Source: CBIHON01 sp966211965
Lineage (GTDB): Bacteria; Pseudomonadota; Gammaproteobacteria; Burkholderiales; Burkholderiaceae_D
Direction of reading: 5' to 3'
Length of the DNA stretch: 64,000 nucleotides
NCBI GenBank assembly: GCA_966211965.1
Contig: CBIHON010000017.1
Coordinates: forward strand, 1 to 64,000
Below the pieces are notes generated by a model. It worked only from the letters and a program-made list of their open reading frames with translations, did no database searches and was not told where the DNA came from. The position numbers and the translations under genes were made by a program. Shown in pieces: positions 1-8,881 of this stretch. Each line of letters opens with the position of its first letter. The first letter of the stretch is position 1.

Positions 1-63
1 AGGCTGGTTCAAGCATTGCGGCTACACCTTACATTAAATCGCGAACCGCTCTAATTTCCAGAC
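1..63. other. Edge sequence, possible 3' end of an upstream gene
   Basis: These bases lie left of the bidirectional terminator. One plus-strand frame reads eleven residues (GWFKHCGYTLH) to a TAA at 35-37 and could be the end of a gene entering from the left, convergent with ilvD. The other frames stop or run on, so no assignment is possible from this fragment. Confidence 0.3.
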
Positions 64-93
64 AAAAAAAGCCGCGCGAGCGCGGCTTTTTTT
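64..93. terminator. Bidirectional Rho-independent terminator
   Basis: A GC stem (GCCGCG at 71-76, loop CGAG, CGCGGC at 81-86) is flanked by seven A on the left and seven T on the right, so it has a U-run in both directions. It closes ilvD (minus strand, stop at 110-112) and probably a gene entering from the left. Confidence 0.85.
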
Positions 94-109
94 ATTTCAT
101 GCCATCGTC

Positions 110-1972
110 TTAGCGCTTGAGCTGCGCCAGGTCGCGCACCGCACCGCGGTCTGCCGAGGTCGTCAACGCGGCGTAGGCCTGCAAGGCTTGCGATACGTGG
201 CGAACACGTCCGCTGGGTTGCCAGGCGGCAGCGCCTTTCGCTTCCATCGCGGCACGGCGCCGCGCCAGTTCCGTATCGCTGACGCGCAGGCTGATGGTCC
301 GTTGCGGAATATCGATATCCACCATGTCGCCTTCTTCCACCAGGCCGATCGCGCCGCCTTCGGCCGCTTCCGGCGAGGCGTGGCCGATCACCAGGCCGGA
401 CGAACCGCCGGAAAAGCGGCCATCGGTAAACAAGGCGCATTGTTTGCCCAAACCCTTCGATTTGATATACGAAGTCGGATACAGCATCTCCTGCATGCCG
501 GGGCCGCCTTTCGGGCCTTCATAGCGGATGATGACCACATCGCCAGCGTGCACGGTGTCGCCCAGTATCGCCTCGACTGCGGCGTCCTGGCTTTCGAAGA
601 CGCGTGCCTTGCCGCTGAATTTGAGAATGCTTTCGTCGACGCCGGCGGTCTTCACGATGCAGCCTTTTTCGGCCAGATTGCCGTACAGGACCGCCAGTCC
701 GCCGTCTTGCGAATAGGCATGGGCCTTGTCGCGGATGCAGCCGCTGCTGCGGTCGGTGTCGAGCGTCGCGAAACGCTCGCTCTGCGAAAACGCGACCTGG
801 GTCGGCACGCCGCCCGGCGCGGCGCGGAACAGCGACTGCACTTCAGGCTCTTGGCTGCATATGATGTCGTACTTGGCGATGGCCTCGCCCACGGTTTTGC
901 TATGGATGGTCGGCAGCGAGGTGTCGAGCAAGCCGGCGCGCGCCAGTTCTCCCAGGATGCCGACGATGCCGCCGGCGCGATGCACATCTTCGATATGGAA
1001 CTTGTCCGTCATCGGCGCCACCTTGCACAGGCAGGGCACCTTGCGTGAAATGCGGTCGATGTCCGCCATGCTGAAAGGCACTCCTGCCTCATGCGCTGCG
1101 GCCAGCAAATGCAATACGGTATTGGTAGAGCCGCCCATCGAGACGTCGAGCGTCATCGCGTTTTCAAACGCGGCCTTGGTGGCGATGCTGCGCGGCAGTA
1201 CCGAGGCGTCGTCCTGCTCGTAATAGCGTCTGGCCAGTTCCACGATCAGGCGTCCGGCACGCAGGAACAGTTCCTTGCGGTCGGAATGGGTCGCGACGAT
1301 CGTGCCGTTGCCGGGCAAGGCCAGGCCCAGCGCTTCGGTCAGGCAGTTCATCGAATTGGCGGTAAACATGCCAGAGCAGGAACCGCAGGTCGGGCACGCC
1401 GAACGCTCGATCTCGGCGACATCGGCATCACTGACCGTGTTGTCGCCAGCCTTGATCATGGCATCGACCAAGTCGAGCTTGATGATCTTTTGCGAGCCGT
1501 CCACCACCTTCAAGACTTTGCCGGCTTCCATCGGGCCGCCGGAAATGAACACTACCGGGATATTGATGCGCAATGCCGCCATCAGCATGCCGGGGGTGAT
1601 TTTGTCGCAATTGGAAATGCACACCATGGCGTCGGCGCAATGGGCATTGACCATGTATTCCACCGAATCGGCGATCAGGTCGCGCGAGGGCAGCGAATAC
1701 AGCATGCCGCCGTGTCCCATCGCGATGCCGTCGTCGACGGCAATGGTGTTGAATTCCTTGGCGACGCCGCCGGCGGCTTCGATTTCGCGCGCCACCAGTT
1801 GTCCCAGGTCCTTCAGGTGCACATGGCCGGGTACGAATTGGGTAAAGGAATTGACAACGGCGATGATGGGCTTGTTGAAATCGCCATCCTTCATGCCGGT
1901 GGCGCGCCATAGGGCACGCGCGCCTGCCATGTTGCGGCCGTGGGTGGTAGTACGGGAACGGTATTCGGGCAT
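110..1972 (-). CDS. ilvD: Dihydroxy-acid dehydratase
   Basis: This enzyme dehydrates 2,3-dihydroxy-3-methylbutanoate/-pentanoate to the 2-keto acids in valine, leucine and isoleucine synthesis. The protein begins MPEYRSRTTTHGRNMAGARALW, and the 620-residue length matches the E. coli-type enzyme (about 616). Iron-sulfur cysteines are visible in the segments CISNCDKITPGM and CPTCGSCSGMF, and the C-terminal half carries the GRFSGG segment typical of the ilvD/edd family. The ATG at 1970-1972 is preferred over an upstream in-frame ATG because it has a GGAAG ribosome site and matches the family start. It is monocistronic in appearance: the next minus-strand gene upstream ends at 2105 and a terminator follows at once. 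Confidence 0.97.
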   Translation of the reverse strand: MPEYRSRTTTHGRNMAGARALWRATGMKDGDFNKPIIAVVNSFTQFVPGHVHLKDLGQLVAREIEAAGGVAKEFNTIAVDDGIAMGHGGMLYSLPSRDLIADSVEYMVNAHCADAMVCISNCDKITPGMLMAALRINIPVVFISGGPMEAGKVLKVVDGSQKIIKLDLVDAMIKAGDNTVSDADVAEIERSACPTCGSCSGMFTANSMNCLTEALGLALPGNGTIVATHSDRKELFLRAGRLIVELARRYYEQDDASVLPRSIATKAAFENAMTLDVSMGGSTNTVLHLLAAAHEAGVPFSMADIDRISRKVPCLCKVAPMTDKFHIEDVHRAGGIVGILGELARAGLLDTSLPTIHSKTVGEAIAKYDIICSQEPEVQSLFRAAPGGVPTQVAFSQSERFATLDTDRSSGCIRDKAHAYSQDGGLAVLYGNLAEKGCIVKTAGVDESILKFSGKARVFESQDAAVEAILGDTVHAGDVVIIRYEGPKGGPGMQEMLYPTSYIKSKGLGKQCALFTDGRFSGGSSGLVIGHASPEAAEGGAIGLVEEGDMVDIDIPQRTISLRVSDTELARRRAAMEAKGAAAWQPSGRVRHVSQALQAYAALTTSADRGAVRDLAQLKR

Positions 1973-2104
1973 GATTTTCTTCCAAAAATGAATTGTGCGT
2001 AGAGTGCCTTGTGCCGGACCGCATGTCAAATAAGCAGCGTTTAACGGCTTCCGTCACCGGGCGATGGCGGAAACACGGTTCGGGTGCGGGGCTCCGGCAT
2101 CAGT

Positions 2105-3241
2105 TTAACGCCAGCCGAACATCATCTGTTCCGCCAGCAAATGTTTGGCCGGCTTGAGCGCATCCACCACACCCAGCGACAAGCCCAGCACGGTTTGCGA
2201 CAGCGCGCCGTCCGGCGCACTGGCAAATATCCGCGCCATGGTGTCGGTCAAGCGAATGGTCAGGCTGCGGTCGGTTTGCCGGTTGCGTGTAAATTCCTCC
2301 AGCGTGGCCGGCGTGACTTGCTGCCTCAGCAGACGCGCCAGCACGACTGCATCGCGCAGGCCGAGGTTGAGCCCTTGGCCGGCGACCGGATGCAGGGTTT
2401 GCGCGGCGTTGCCGATGGCGACTGTGCGGGCCGAGCCGGCCGGTTTGGCATTCAGGCCCAGCGGAAAGACATTGCGCTTCGTGACAGCGGTAAACCGCCC
2501 CAGCCGGGTACCGAAGGCGCGCTCCAGTTCAGCCAGGAAGGCCGCATCCGGCAGGGTCGCCAATTGTTCAATACTGGCCGGACGCGCACACCAGACCAGC
2601 GCATAACCTTCCTCTTGCGGCAGCAGCGCCAGCGGGCCTTCGTCGGTGAAGCGTTCGAATGCGCGATGCGCAATCGGCGCGCTGGCCGTGACATGGGCTA
2701 CGATCGCAATTTGGTCGTAGTCGCGCCGCATCGACTTGACGGTTTGTTCGGAAAACACGCCGCCCTCTGCCTGCACCACGATTTGCGCCGTGATTTTTTT
2801 CCCATCGTCCAGCAGCAGTTCGACCTCGTCGTCGCGCTCGCCAACTGCGTTGACCAAGGTTGGGCGCATGGCGGCGACCTCGGTTTGGCGGGCCGCCGCC
2901 GAGAGCGCTGTCACCAGCGTGCCGTAGCGTGTCACATAGCCCAGCGCCGGTAACGCGTATTCGTCACGATCGATCAGGGTGCGGCCGAAGTGGCCGCGGC
3001 GCGAGACATGGATCTGGTGAATCGCATCGGCTGCCATCGGCCAGGCGCCGACTTCTTCCAGGATCTGCTTGCTGCCGTAGGACAGCGCGATCGAACGCGG
3101 ATCCTGCGAGGCCTGGTACAGCGTCTTGGCATCGATCAAGGCGATGCGCGCCGGCGCCACGCCGTGTTTGACCAGCAGGGCCGCGAGCGCCAGACCGACG
3201 GGCCCGGCGCCGCAGATCGCGATATCGTAGTCGGTCGCCAT
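2105..3241 (-). CDS. UbiH/UbiF/VisC-family FAD-dependent hydroxylase (ubiquinone synthesis)
   Basis: A 378-residue flavoprotein monooxygenase of the ubiquinone-ring hydroxylase family. The N-terminal Rossmann motif is GAGPVGLALAALL (residues about 11-23). A DPRSIALSYGS segment typical of UbiH/UbiF/VisC follows, and the second FAD motif GNAAQTLHPVAGQGLNLGLRD lies near residue 280. It lies 10 bases downstream of pepP, the pairing seen in E. coli pepP-ubiH, which favours a role in ubiquinone ring hydroxylation. Which ring position (C1, C5 or C6) cannot be told from sequence, so I leave the symbol empty. Ubiquinone is the substrate of the bo3 oxidase encoded later in the window. Confidence 0.9.
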   Translation of the reverse strand: MATDYDIAICGAGPVGLALAALLVKHGVAPARIALIDAKTLYQASQDPRSIALSYGSKQILEEVGAWPMAADAIHQIHVSRRGHFGRTLIDRDEYALPALGYVTRYGTLVTALSAAARQTEVAAMRPTLVNAVGERDDEVELLLDDGKKITAQIVVQAEGGVFSEQTVKSMRRDYDQIAIVAHVTASAPIAHRAFERFTDEGPLALLPQEEGYALVWCARPASIEQLATLPDAAFLAELERAFGTRLGRFTAVTKRNVFPLGLNAKPAGSARTVAIGNAAQTLHPVAGQGLNLGLRDAVVLARLLRQQVTPATLEEFTRNRQTDRSLTIRLTDTMARIFASAPDGALSQTVLGLSLGVVDALKPAKHLLAEQMMFGWR

Positions 3242-3251
3242 CGCTTGCCGA

Positions 3252-4595
3252 TCAGGCCGTACGCTTCATGACCGCTTCGATCTCGGCCACGGTTTTCGGC
3301 GCGCTGCCGCTGATCACTTCGCAACCGTTTTCCGATACCAGCACGTCGTCTTCGATGCGGATTCCGATGTCCCAGTATTGCTCCGGCACGCCGGGTGCAG
3401 GGCGCACGTAAATGCCCGGTTCGACCGTCAGCATCATGCCGGCCTGCAGAGTGCGCCAGGCTTTTTCCTGCCCCTCGGCCGTATTCGCGGCGGTGCGATA
3501 GGAGCCGACGTCGTGCACATCCATGCCCAGCCAATGGCCGGTGCGATGCATGTAGAACTGGCGGTAGTCGCCCTTAGCGATCACGTCTTCGAGCGTGCCG
3601 ACCTTGTTCCGGTCGAGCAGGCCGGTGTCGAGCATGCCTTGCGCCAGCACGCGTACCGCGGCGTCATGGCCGTCGATGAAGCGCTGGCCCGGACGGGTTT
3701 CGGCGATCGCGGCGGCTTGCGCGGCCAGCACGATCTCATACAAGGTTTTTTGTGGGCCGGAAAACACGCCGTTGGCGGGATAGGTGCGGGTGATGTCGGA
3801 GGCATAGCTGCCGAGCTCGCAACCGGCATCGATCAAAACCAGGTCGCCGTCGCGCAGCACCGCATTGCCGGCGCGGTAGTGCAGCACGCAGGCGTTGGCG
3901 CCGGTGGCGACGATCGAGGTATAGGCCGGGAATTCGGATCCGTTTTTACGGAATTCGTGTAATAGTTCTGCCTCGATCTGATACTCGGTGAGGCCGGGGC
4001 GCGACATTTGCATCGCGCGGCGATGCGCCCCACCCGAGATCTCGGCGGCGCGCCTCATCAGGCTGATTTCCTGCGTGTCCTTGAACAGGCGCATTTCGTC
4101 GAGCAGCACGCGCACGTCGTGCACCGCCGACGGTGCGCTGACGCCGGCGCGCGCCTGCATGCGCACGGACTGCATCCAGCTCTGTACCTGCGCATCGAGC
4201 TTGGCATCGCTGCCGAGCGCGAAAAAAAGTGCGGGCGCATCGGCCATCAGTTTCGGCATTTCGGTGTCGAGCGCGCTGATCGGGAAGGCGGCATCGAAGC
4301 CGAAGGATTCGCGCGCCGCCTCGGGGCCGTAGCGGAAGCCGTCCCAGATTTCGCGCTCCAGGTTTTTTTCGCGACAGAACAGGATGGCCTGCGTAGTCTT
4401 GCCGGCGACCAGGACGATCACCGCTTCCGGTTCGGTGAATCCCGACAAATAATAGAAATAGCTGTCGTGGCGGTACGGATAATCGGAATCGCTGTTGCGC
4501 CTCGCTTCGGGCGCGGTCGGTAGGATTGCAATCCCGCCGCCTTTGGCCTGCATCTGTGCGATCAGGCTGGCGCGGCGGTCGGCATAGGTTTTCAT
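3252..4595 (-). CDS. pepP: Xaa-Pro aminopeptidase (aminopeptidase P)
   Basis: A cytoplasmic dimetal peptidase that removes N-terminal residues preceding proline. The 447-residue protein has an aminopeptidase P N-terminal domain (SDYPYRHDSYFYYLSGF, about residues 37-53) and the pita-bread catalytic domain. Metal ligands are visible in LVLIDAGCELGSYASDITR (two Asp), in the HRTGHWLGMDVHDVG histidine segment, and in the glutamates of TVEPGIYV and IRIEDDVLV. The start ATG overlaps the stop of murU by four bases (ATGA), so the two are translationally coupled. The ubiH-type gene follows 10 bases downstream, giving an amgK-murU-pepP-ubiH transcription unit. Confidence 0.96.
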   Translation of the reverse strand: MKTYADRRASLIAQMQAKGGGIAILPTAPEARRNSDSDYPYRHDSYFYYLSGFTEPEAVIVLVAGKTTQAILFCREKNLEREIWDGFRYGPEAARESFGFDAAFPISALDTEMPKLMADAPALFFALGSDAKLDAQVQSWMQSVRMQARAGVSAPSAVHDVRVLLDEMRLFKDTQEISLMRRAAEISGGAHRRAMQMSRPGLTEYQIEAELLHEFRKNGSEFPAYTSIVATGANACVLHYRAGNAVLRDGDLVLIDAGCELGSYASDITRTYPANGVFSGPQKTLYEIVLAAQAAAIAETRPGQRFIDGHDAAVRVLAQGMLDTGLLDRNKVGTLEDVIAKGDYRQFYMHRTGHWLGMDVHDVGSYRTAANTAEGQEKAWRTLQAGMMLTVEPGIYVRPAPGVPEQYWDIGIRIEDDVLVSENGCEVISGSAPKTVAEIEAVMKRTA

Positions 4596-5311
4596 GGACG
4601 GATTCCTTTGATGAGAGGGGCATTCAATTCCGCGAGTTGTTCCGGCGTGCCGACATTGCTCCAGTCGCCCCGATACACTTCGCCGCCGATCCGGCCGCGC
4701 TCCGCGTATTCCCGGATCAGGGGGCCGAGCTTGGCCGATTCGCCGGGCACGATGCGATCGAACATCTCGGGCCGGTACACGCCGATATTGGCGAAGGTAT
4801 GCATCGGCTCACCCTGGTTGACCACGGAAAAACTGTTCAGCGCGAAGTCGCCCTTTGGATGGTAGGACGGATTCTTCACCAGGTAGATCCAGGCAATGTC
4901 GCGCTCGTCGCGCGGTATCGGATTGCCCCAGGCATCATGGTCTTCCAGCGTGTTCTTGACCTGCTCGAAATTGAAGTGCGGTATGTAGATGTCGCCCGAC
5001 ACCACGAGGAACGGCTCTTCTCCCAACAGGTGAAGCGCCTTGGCGATGCCGCCTGCGGTTTCCAGCGCGGTGCCTTCGGGCGAATAGGCCAGACGCGCGC
5101 CGAAGCGGGTGCCGTCGCCCAGCGCGTCTTCGATCATCTGGCCCAGGTGGGCGTGGTTGATCACGATCTCCGTGATGCCGGCACGCACCAGGTTCAGGAT
5201 CTGCCAGACGATCAGCGGCCGGCCGCGCACTTTCAAGAGCGGCTTGGGGCAGGTGTCGGTCAGCGGACGCATACGTTCGCCGCGTCCGGCGGCGAGGATC
5301 ATGGCTTTCAT
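4592..5311 (-). CDS. murU: N-acetylmuramate alpha-1-phosphate uridylyltransferase
   Basis: A nucleotidyltransferase of the sugar-1-phosphate family, 239 residues, with the N-terminal signature LAAGRGERMRPLTDTCPKP and the VVSGDIYIPHF catalytic segment. By homology alone it could be called a mannose-1-phosphate guanylyltransferase. Its position directly after an AmgK-type sugar kinase, with lptD divergent on the other side, is the arrangement known from Pseudomonas. There AmgK and MurU convert N-acetylmuramate to UDP-MurNAc, bypassing de novo MurA/MurB synthesis and giving some fosfomycin tolerance. The ATG at 5309-5311 is chosen because the family starts MKAMILAAGRG; a longer in-frame start would overlap amgK. 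Confidence 0.88.
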   Translation of the reverse strand: MKAMILAAGRGERMRPLTDTCPKPLLKVRGRPLIVWQILNLVRAGITEIVINHAHLGQMIEDALGDGTRFGARLAYSPEGTALETAGGIAKALHLLGEEPFLVVSGDIYIPHFNFEQVKNTLEDHDAWGNPIPRDERDIAWIYLVKNPSYHPKGDFALNSFSVVNQGEPMHTFANIGVYRPEMFDRIVPGESAKLGPLIREYAERGRIGGEVYRGDWSNVGTPEQLAELNAPLIKGIRP

Positions 5312-5330
5312 TTTTTCGAAATCATTCTGC

Positions 5331-6368
5331 TTAAAACGTATATCCAACCTGCGGCGCGGTGTTTTCCAATTCATCCAACAGCCGTACCAGCGGCTTCAAG
5401 GCCGTATACCGGTTGGCCGCGTTGCGCGTGTAAGCCATCACCAGCGGCAGGCCTTTCAGGTATGCATCCTTGCCGTCGCGATGATACAGCCGCGCGAAAA
5501 TGCCCAGCACTTTCAGATGGCGCTGCACGCCCATGAATTCAAAGTCGCGGTAGAACGTGTCGATATCCGGATTGACCGGCAGGCCGGCCCGTTTGGCGCG
5601 TTCCCAGTAGCGGATCACCCAGTCCAGCACCAACTCTTCATCCCACTGTATATAGGCGTCGCGCAGCAGCGATACCAGATCGTAGGTGATCGGGCCGAAT
5701 ACCGCATCCTGGAAATCGAGAATGCCGGGATTGCCCTGAGCCAAAACCATCAGGTTGCGCGAATGATAGTCGCGATGCACATACACCTGTGCTTGCGCCA
5801 GGTTGTTGGCCAGCAAGGCTTCGAAGACTTTGTTCAAGGTCGCGCTTTGCTGCTCCGATAAAGTCAGGCCCAAATGCTTGCCGATGTACCAGTCGGGAAA
5901 CAGCATCAATTCCTTCAACAGCAGCGCGCGGTCGTACTCCGGGAAAATGTCCGGCCGGCTCTGCGCCTGGATCAATACCAGCGCGTCGATTGCATCCATG
6001 TACAGCTTGTGCGCCGTGTCGTGATTGAGCTGATGCAAGTAAGTGGTCGACCCCAGGTCGGATAGCAGCAGGAAGCCGCATTCGACGTCCTGCGCAATGA
6101 CGCGCGGCACCGTGGCGCCGGTTCCGCCGAATACATCTGCCACATGGATGAACGGCCGCACGTCTTCTTGCGGCGGCGGTGCGTCCATCACGATATAGGT
6201 CGACCCGTCCGCACCGTCGATGCGGAAATAACGGCGGAAACTGGCATCCGAAGAGGCCGGTCTAAGCGAGTCGGGCAACACGGACGGAGCCGGCAGGCTG
6301 TTCAACCATTGTTTTAATTGGGCAAGACGGGAGTCGGGAGATGCATCGAGAGAAGCTTGTAAAGACAT
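5331..6368 (-). CDS. amgK: N-acetylmuramate/N-acetylglucosamine 1-kinase, aminoglycoside phosphotransferase fold
   Basis: A 345-residue kinase of the APH/choline kinase fold. The catalytic loop is HRDYHSRNLMV, followed by the metal-binding ILDFQDAVFGPITYDLVSLLRD. An N-terminal ASSDASFRRYFRI segment is typical of the AmgK family that lies beside lptD in pseudomonads and betaproteobacteria. The expected reaction is anomeric phosphorylation of MurNAc and GlcNAc recovered from the wall. Upstream in-frame codons exist to 6530, but they read through the divergent promoter region and look non-coding; MSLQASLDASP at 6368 is the likely start. murU starts 19 bases after its stop. Confidence 0.9.
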   Translation of the reverse strand: MSLQASLDASPDSRLAQLKQWLNSLPAPSVLPDSLRPASSDASFRRYFRIDGADGSTYIVMDAPPPQEDVRPFIHVADVFGGTGATVPRVIAQDVECGFLLLSDLGSTTYLHQLNHDTAHKLYMDAIDALVLIQAQSRPDIFPEYDRALLLKELMLFPDWYIGKHLGLTLSEQQSATLNKVFEALLANNLAQAQVYVHRDYHSRNLMVLAQGNPGILDFQDAVFGPITYDLVSLLRDAYIQWDEELVLDWVIRYWERAKRAGLPVNPDIDTFYRDFEFMGVQRHLKVLGIFARLYHRDGKDAYLKGLPLVMAYTRNAANRYTALKPLVRLLDELENTAPQVGYTF

Positions 6369-6567
6369 GGAACGGCCTGAATACGGGTTGGAATAGGATA
6401 GGAATGATGCGAAACGAACTCCCGGTTCGGGGGTGGCTGACGGGCATGCTCGGCGTTGTTCCTGCGTTTGTGCGCCAAGCCGTTCGGAGCCTGGAACGCT
6501 TTGCATCGGTATCCCGCCAGCCGGGCCCAAACCAGGCGCTTATTCCGTAATCATTCCTTAGTTCCCA

Positions 6568-6573
6568 TATAAT
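6568..6573 (+). promoter_or_regulatory. Possible -10 element in the amgK/lptD divergent gap
   Basis: A perfect TATAAT lies 65 bases before the lptD start in the 269-base gap between the divergent amgK and lptD genes. No convincing -35 is seen 16-18 bases upstream. The AT-rich block also reads TTATTATAT on the other strand, so it could serve amgK instead. The rest of the gap (6369-6637) holds no gene. Confidence 0.35.
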
Positions 6574-6602
6574 AAGGGATTCAACTCAAAAAATCGCCTG
6601 CC

Positions 6603-6641
6603 ATGGAGTTCGCAACGGTGTACTTTCCCCTCTTTTCATGA
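6603..6641 (+). CDS. Possible 12-codon leader ORF overlapping the lptD start
   Basis: ATG at 6603 opens a 12-codon frame (MEFATVYFPLFS) whose TGA at 6639-6641 overlaps the lptD ATG at 6638 as ATGA. The lptD start has no visible Shine-Dalgarno sequence, so re-initiation after this short frame would explain its translation. The leader itself also lacks a clear ribosome site, and the frame could be chance. Confidence 0.3.
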   Translation: MEFATVYFPLFS

Positions 6642-8860
6642 CCCGGTTTTCTGTATTTCCCCCTTCGCAAGGTTGGTTTGGCGTATTGACGGCCGTGGTG
6701 ACCGCCGCGTCGGCGCCGACCGCGGCATTCGCGCAGAGCACGCAGAATCCTGCCAAGCCCGCCAAAGCGGATGAGGCGGAAGCACCGGCTATCCTGCGGG
6801 CGGAACAAATGAAAGGCCGTCCCGACCGCGAAGTCATCCTGGAACGCGAAGTCGAAGTCACGCGCGGCCCGACCGTGGTCAATGCCGACAAAGCGACCTA
6901 CAGCATTGTCGAAGATGAAGTGGACGCGGTCGGCAACGTGCGCATGAAGCGCCTGGGCGACCGCTATACCGGCGATGAGCTGAAACTGAAAATAGACGTG
7001 GGGCGAGGCTTCGTATTACATCCGACCTACCGGCTGGGGCGCAATAACGGCCAGGGCAAGGCGCAACGCATCGATTTCGAATCGGAAGAGCGCGCCACCA
7101 TCACTGACGGCACCTACAGCACTTGCGAAGGCCCGGATCCTGATTGGTACCTGCAAGCCGATACCATCCAGCTCGACCGCGGCCGCGATGCCGGCAACGC
7201 ATCGAGCACGGTGGTGTATTTCAAGGGCGTGCCCATCCTCGGCATGCCGGCCTTGTCCTTTCCCTTGTCGGATGCCCGCAAATCCGGGTTCCTGCCGCCG
7301 AATTACGGCACAACGTCGAATGGCGGGCTCGAAATCGCACTCCCGTATTATTTCAATATCGCCCCCAATCGCGACCTGACCCTGTATCCGAAACTGATCA
7401 CCCGGCGCGGTTTGCAACTGGGCGCCAACGGCCGTTATCTGGGCGAAACCTATAGCGGCGAAACCAATGTCGAGATGCTGTTCAATGACCAGCAGACCAA
7501 GACCAATCGCTATGCGATTTCATCCGTGCATAACCAAAGCCTGATGCCTGGGCTTGGCTTGTCATGGAATCTGAACAAGGCATCGGACGACGATTACCCG
7601 AGCGATTTTTCGCGCTCCATCACCGCCAGTTCGCAGCGCCTGCTGGCGCGCGACCTGCGACTGAATTACGGCATGGGACTCTGGAATGCCTCCGCCTTGG
7701 TGTCGAATTACCAGGTCTTGCAAGACCCCGCCGCGCCGATCACCCGGCCTTACGCACGCCTGCCGCAACTCACTTTGCAAGGGCAGCGGCTGGATGTGCA
7801 AGGTTTCGACTGGAGCTTCGACGCGGAATTGACGCGCTTCTGGCATCCGGATTTGCCGCGCGGCGAACGGTTGGTGCTGAACCCCAAAATTTCTTATCCG
7901 ATCATTCGGCCCGGTTATTTCGTGACGCCGAAATTGTCTTTCGATCTGACCAGGTACAGCCTCAGTTATCCGGCCAATTGGATGGCAGCCAATCCGTCGC
8001 AGGCCACGCCTTCGGACCTCACCCGCGCCTTGCCGACCTTCTCGATCGACAGCGGTTTGGTATTCGAGCGCGAAGCCCGCTTTTTCGGCCAAAGCATGAC
8101 GCAGACCCTGGAACCGCGCTTGTTCTATGTCAGGACGCCGTATCGCGACCAGAGCCAGTTCCCGAATTTCGACAGCGCCGAAGCCGATCTGAGCTTCGCG
8201 CAACTGTTCACTGAAAACCGCTTTATCGGACATGACCGCATCAGCGATGCGAACCAGCTCACTGCGGCGGTGGCTTCGCGTTTCATCGAACCGTCCGGCG
8301 AGGAGCGCATGCGTTTCGCGCTCGGGCAGCGTTTTTATTTCAGCGACCAGCGGGTCAGCCTGAATGCCGGTTCGATCGTTCCCGACAGCCGTTCCGACCT
8401 GTTGCTGGCGGCGTCCGGCAAGCTGAGTTCGACGCTGAGCGTGGACGGCAATATCCAGTTCAGCGAAAGTTCGCGCAGCGTCTACCGCGCCAACTACGGC
8501 GTGCGCTGGCAGCCCGCGCCGAAGCAGGTGCTGAATGTGCAATACCGCCGCGACCGGCTCAACAGCCTTGAGCAGATAGACGTGTCCGGCCAATGGCCGA
8601 TGGCCAAGCGCTGGTATGCAGTCGGGCGGATCAACTACTCGCTGCCGAACAGCCAGGTCGTCGAAGGTTTGCTCGGCATGGAATACAAGGCGGATTGCTG
8701 GGTATTCCGCGTCGTCGCGCAACGCACGCCGACCGCAACGGACAAGGCCACCTCGACCCTGTTCCTGCAACTGGAATTGAACGGCTTGACCCGTCTCGGC
8801 ACCAATCCCCTGGAATCGCTGCGCACCAGTATCCCGGGCTACCAGGTGGTCAACCAATAA
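6638..8860 (+). CDS. lptD: LPS-assembly protein LptD
   Basis: Outer-membrane beta-barrel that, with LptE, inserts lipopolysaccharide into the outer leaflet. The 740-residue protein has a signal peptide ending about AAFAQ (residue 33), an OstA-like periplasmic jellyroll (VILEREVEVTRGPTVVNADK) and the long LptD barrel. Only two cysteines are found in the mature protein, Cys163 (TYSTCEGPD) and Cys687 (ADCWVFR). E. coli has four, forming two bonds, so a single long-range disulfide is expected here. surA follows 21 bases after the stop, as in E. coli, so the barrel and its periplasmic chaperone are made together. amgK is divergent upstream. Confidence 0.96.
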   Translation: MTRFSVFPPSQGWFGVLTAVVTAASAPTAAFAQSTQNPAKPAKADEAEAPAILRAEQMKGRPDREVILEREVEVTRGPTVVNADKATYSIVEDEVDAVGNVRMKRLGDRYTGDELKLKIDVGRGFVLHPTYRLGRNNGQGKAQRIDFESEERATITDGTYSTCEGPDPDWYLQADTIQLDRGRDAGNASSTVVYFKGVPILGMPALSFPLSDARKSGFLPPNYGTTSNGGLEIALPYYFNIAPNRDLTLYPKLITRRGLQLGANGRYLGETYSGETNVEMLFNDQQTKTNRYAISSVHNQSLMPGLGLSWNLNKASDDDYPSDFSRSITASSQRLLARDLRLNYGMGLWNASALVSNYQVLQDPAAPITRPYARLPQLTLQGQRLDVQGFDWSFDAELTRFWHPDLPRGERLVLNPKISYPIIRPGYFVTPKLSFDLTRYSLSYPANWMAANPSQATPSDLTRALPTFSIDSGLVFEREARFFGQSMTQTLEPRLFYVRTPYRDQSQFPNFDSAEADLSFAQLFTENRFIGHDRISDANQLTAAVASRFIEPSGEERMRFALGQRFYFSDQRVSLNAGSIVPDSRSDLLLAASGKLSSTLSVDGNIQFSESSRSVYRANYGVRWQPAPKQVLNVQYRRDRLNSLEQIDVSGQWPMAKRWYAVGRINYSLPNSQVVEGLLGMEYKADCWVFRVVAQRTPTATDKATSTLFLQLELNGLTRLGTNPLESLRTSIPGYQVVNQ

Positions 8861-8881
8861 ACTTTTAATGCTTACCGAACC

